A stretch of 6,755 nucleotides of DNA, from the NCBI GenBank assembly GCA_002403785.1, contig DHIM01000151.1, positions 1 through 6,755 on the forward strand. The letters are read 5' to 3'. Below the pieces are notes generated by a model. That model was not told the DNA's origin. It did not search any database and saw only the letters and a list, made by a program, of their open reading frames with translations. The stretch's first letter is position 1. Each line of letters opens with the position of its first letter. Positions 5,506-6,755 of the stretch are shown in pieces. The DNA comes from Clostridium sp. UBA4746. GTDB lineage: Bacteria > Bacillota > Clostridia > Clostridiales > Clostridiaceae. A program made the translations under genes and the position numbers.

Positions 5506-5943
5506 ATGGACAAAATTGATTTGAAACTTATTGAACTTTTCCAAGAAAATGCACGTTATTCGCTTAAACATTTAGCTCAAGAGGTATTTTTATCAACTCC
5601 AGCCGTGTCAGCTCGTGTTTTAAAGCTAGAAGAGGCAGGAGTTATTACAGGATATTCTGCACAGGTTGATCCACTAAAATTAGGCTATAACATTAAAGCC
5701 TTTATAAACTTAGAAATGTCACCAAAACAAAAACCAGAATTTTATCCTTTTGTAGAAACATGTCCTAATGTACTTGAATGCAACTGTGTAACAGGAAAGT
5801 ATTCAATGCTTATTACAGTCGCTTATCATACAACTGTAGAACTTGATGCCTTTATTAACGAATTGCAGAAATTTGGCAATACAGAAACACAAATCGTGTT
5901 TTCTACGGCAGTTGAACATAGAGGAATTGATGTTTCTACTTAA
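5506..5943 (+). CDS. Lrp/AsnC-family transcriptional regulator
   Basis: This is a 145-residue member of the leucine-responsive/asparagine regulator family: DNA-binding proteins that form dimers and higher oligomers and sense amino acids. The N-terminal winged helix-turn-helix spans about 2-60. It starts MDKIDLKLIELFQENARYSL, with the helix-turn-helix at about 19-42 (HLAQEVFLSTPAVSARVLKL) followed by EEAGVITGYSAQVD. A C-terminal RAM effector domain (about 64-138) contains VLECNCVTGKYSMLITV in place of the common VTGxYD. The Asp of that motif is Ser here (S100), which may alter ligand response. The ATG at 5506 fits the family N-terminus and an in-frame TAA lies two codons upstream. Start recognition is unusual, as described for the preceding leader. 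Divergence from aspA and palindromes between the genes suggest it controls aspA, itself, or both. The effector cannot be read from sequence. Confidence 0.92.
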   Translation: MDKIDLKLIELFQENARYSLKHLAQEVFLSTPAVSARVLKLEEAGVITGYSAQVDPLKLGYNIKAFINLEMSPKQKPEFYPFVETCPNVLECNCVTGKYSMLITVAYHTTVELDAFINELQKFGNTETQIVFSTAVEHRGIDVST

Positions 5944-6038
5944 GATTAAGGAAATTAAAATCAACAAAGGCATATGAAGATTTTATTAAAAAACAAGTAA
6001 TTGATTTATTTGCGAAAGTAATAGTTGATTATATGTAA
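5931..6038 (+). pseudogene. Relic reading frame after the regulator gene
   Basis: A frame shifted relative to the regulator gene is open from 5931 to a TAA at 6036-6038. It reads CFYLRLRKLK... then KAYEDFIKKQVIDLFAKVIV and DYM. The second part has the composition and periodicity of real coding sequence and looks like the end of a protein. It has no start codon with a ribosome binding site and I do not recognise a family. The regulator has its normal family length, so this is not its missing C-terminus. A gene remnant is likeliest; a chance frame is possible. The downstream aroF promoter begins inside it. Confidence 0.25.
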
Positions 6039-6054
6039 CTAATATTGATATAAT
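6025..6054 (+). promoter_or_regulatory. Extended -10 promoter of aroF
   Basis: TTGATT (6025-6030), an 18-bp spacer and a perfect TATAAT (6049-6054) preceded by TG (TGATATAAT) make this the strongest promoter match in the window. Transcription should start near 6061, directly before the structured leader. Confidence 0.65.
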
Positions 6055-6060
6055 TGTACT

Positions 6061-6205
6061 CACAGTGACACCTTCCTTTTAGAATTTTTGTTGAGGTTGG
6101 ATATAACAATTATATCAGATAGAGGGTGTCTTTATAAAAAAAATGGGTATAGTATAGCGGAGACCATTTTTTTACTTGATGATAATAAATAAGTAAAGTG
6201 AGGGG
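6061..6205 (+). promoter_or_regulatory. Structured aroF leader, candidate riboswitch or attenuator of unknown class
   Basis: GACACCTTC (6067-6075) pairs with GAGGGTGTC (6122-6130) in a 9-bp closing stem (eight Watson-Crick pairs and one G-U). Inside are a short CCTT/GAGG stem (6075-6078 with 6093-6096, sharing its first base with the closing stem) and a perfect hairpin GATATAA-CAA-TTATATC (6100-6116), giving a three-way junction. A U-tailed terminator follows at 6137-6173. GGTGTCT (6125-6131, in the 3' arm of the closing stem) can alternatively pair with GGAGACC (6159-6165, in the terminator), six of seven positions, giving a mutually exclusive antiterminator. A folded junction would thus favour termination before aroF. 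I find no T-box landmarks, no aromatic-rich leader peptide and no riboswitch core that I know. The ligand is unknown. The fold was read by eye, not computed. Confidence 0.45.
6137..6173 (+). terminator. Rho-independent terminator inside the aroF leader
   Basis: AAAAAAATGG (6137-6146) pairs exactly with CCATTTTTTT (6164-6173), ending in seven U. Only about 30 nt separate it from the aroF Shine-Dalgarno sequence, too little for another promoter, so transcripts from 6061 must pass through it. The GC part of the stem is short, so its strength is uncertain. It could also end readthrough from the upstream regulator gene. Confidence 0.55.
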
Positions 6206-6213
6206 AATGTGAT

Positions 6214-6755
6214 ATGAGTACGAAATTTATAAAAAAAATACCAACTGCAGAGGAAATTATGCAAGAAATGCCTCTATCAAATCATATTAAAGAGATTAAA
6301 AAAAATAGAGATATTGAGATAAGGAAAGTTTTTGAGAATGAATCTGATAAGTTTATCCTTATAATTGGGCCATGCTCAGCCGACAATGAAGACTCGGTGT
6401 GTGAATATATAGGAAAACTTGCAAAAGTTCAAGAAAAAGTAAAAGATTCTATTATTATTATACCTAGAATTTATACAAATAAACCGAGAACTACGGGTGA
6501 AGGATATAAAGGTATGGCCTCTCAACCAGACCCAAGTAAAAAACCCGATTTGGATGCAGGATTAAAGGCTATTAGAAAGCTTCATATAAAAGCATTAAGT
6601 GAATATCACATGCCTGCTGCAGATGAAATGTTATATCCAGAAAATTATACATATCTTTCAGATTTATTAAGTTATCATGCAGTTGGAGCTCGCTCTGTAG
6701 AAAATCAGCAACATAGATTTACAGTAAGTGGTATTGATATGCCTGTAGGCATGAA
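6214..6755 (+). CDS. aroF: 3-deoxy-7-phosphoheptulonate (DAHP) synthase, class I, N-terminal part
   Basis: This cytoplasmic, metal-dependent enzyme condenses phosphoenolpyruvate and erythrose 4-phosphate into DAHP, the first step of the shikimate pathway. The window edge cuts the gene after 180 complete codons; E. coli AroG has 350. Motifs of the AroG/F/H type: IIGPCSADNEDS (50-61), whose Cys54 corresponds to the metal-binding Cys61 of AroG; IPRIYTNKPRTTGEGYKG (83-100), with Arg85 and Lys90 at the same spacing from that Cys as AroG Arg92 and Lys97; PDLDAGLKAIRKLH (111-124); AADEMLYPENYTYLSDLLSY (135-154); and GARSVENQQHR (158-168). The metal ligands after residue 180 lie outside the window. 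The start is fixed by GAGGGG 8 nt before the ATG. The N-terminal segment is present, as in feedback-regulated AroG-type enzymes, but the inhibitor cannot be read. Expression is probably controlled by the leader terminator. Confidence 0.93.
   Translation, partial: MSTKFIKKIPTAEEIMQEMPLSNHIKEIKKNRDIEIRKVFENESDKFILIIGPCSADNEDSVCEYIGKLAKVQEKVKDSIIIIPRIYTNKPRTTGEGYKGMASQPDPSKKPDLDAGLKAIRKLHIKALSEYHMPAADEMLYPENYTYLSDLLSYHAVGARSVENQQHRFTVSGIDMPVGM

Noticed and set aside
5254..5571. Minus-strand open frame of 105 codons
   Set aside because: It overlaps the start of the Lrp/AsnC-type gene and its promoter region, has no Shine-Dalgarno sequence, and is dominated by Ile, Leu, Tyr and Asn as expected from AT-rich non-coding DNA.
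6061..6205. T-box riboswitch in front of aroF
   Set aside because: The leader is only about 150 nt from the predicted start, and there is no specifier stem or conserved AGGGTGGNACCGCG-type sequence; GAGGGTGTC only partly resembles it.

Overview
The window comes from a low-GC Gram-positive bacterium, most likely a Clostridium or close relative. The DNA is very AT-rich and almost every third codon position is A or T. Ribosome binding sites are strong purine runs such as AGGGGGG, and the proteins look clostridial. No rRNA, tRNA, CRISPR array or insertion sequence was found.

Layout, left to right: (1) 50-250, minus strand: the C-terminal half of a small membrane protein resembling the phage-holin-family (Phage_holin_4_2-like) proteins, cut off by a stop codon where its first half should be. 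(2) 456-803, minus: an intact 115-residue charged helical protein of unknown function, built from two diverged copies of one motif. (3) 873-1147, minus: an unrecognised small gene that reads well in two adjacent frames joined at a run of five A, so it is probably frameshifted. (4) 1148-1383: a promoter region rich in perfect inverted repeats, leading into (5) 1384-2865, plus: cardiolipin synthase. (6) 2866-3621: about 750 bp without a confident gene, holding a possible decayed membrane-anchored small ORF, a hairpin and a minus-strand relic with a good ribosome binding site. (7) 3622-5055, minus: aspartate ammonia-lyase. (8) 5056-5505: a divergent regulatory region. (9) 5506-5943, plus: an Lrp/AsnC-family regulator. 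(10) 5944-6213: a relic reading frame, a strong promoter and a structured leader with a terminator. (11) 6214 to the window end, plus: the first 180 codons of a class I DAHP synthase.

Function: AspA converts aspartate to fumarate and ammonia. The divergent Lrp-type protein is a natural candidate for its amino-acid-responsive regulator, and palindromes suited to such a dimer lie between the two genes. DAHP synthase begins the shikimate pathway to aromatic amino acids. Its leader looks like a transcription-attenuation device: an extended -10 promoter, then a branched hairpin directly at the predicted transcript start, then a terminator whose 3' arm can instead pair with the base of that hairpin. 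It matches no riboswitch class I recognise and lacks T-box landmarks, and it is the best candidate here for something undescribed. The second is the regulator gene's leader, where a near-perfect Shine-Dalgarno sequence is separated from the start codon by a perfect 9-bp hairpin.

All identifications come from reading motifs by eye. No database search or folding program was run.
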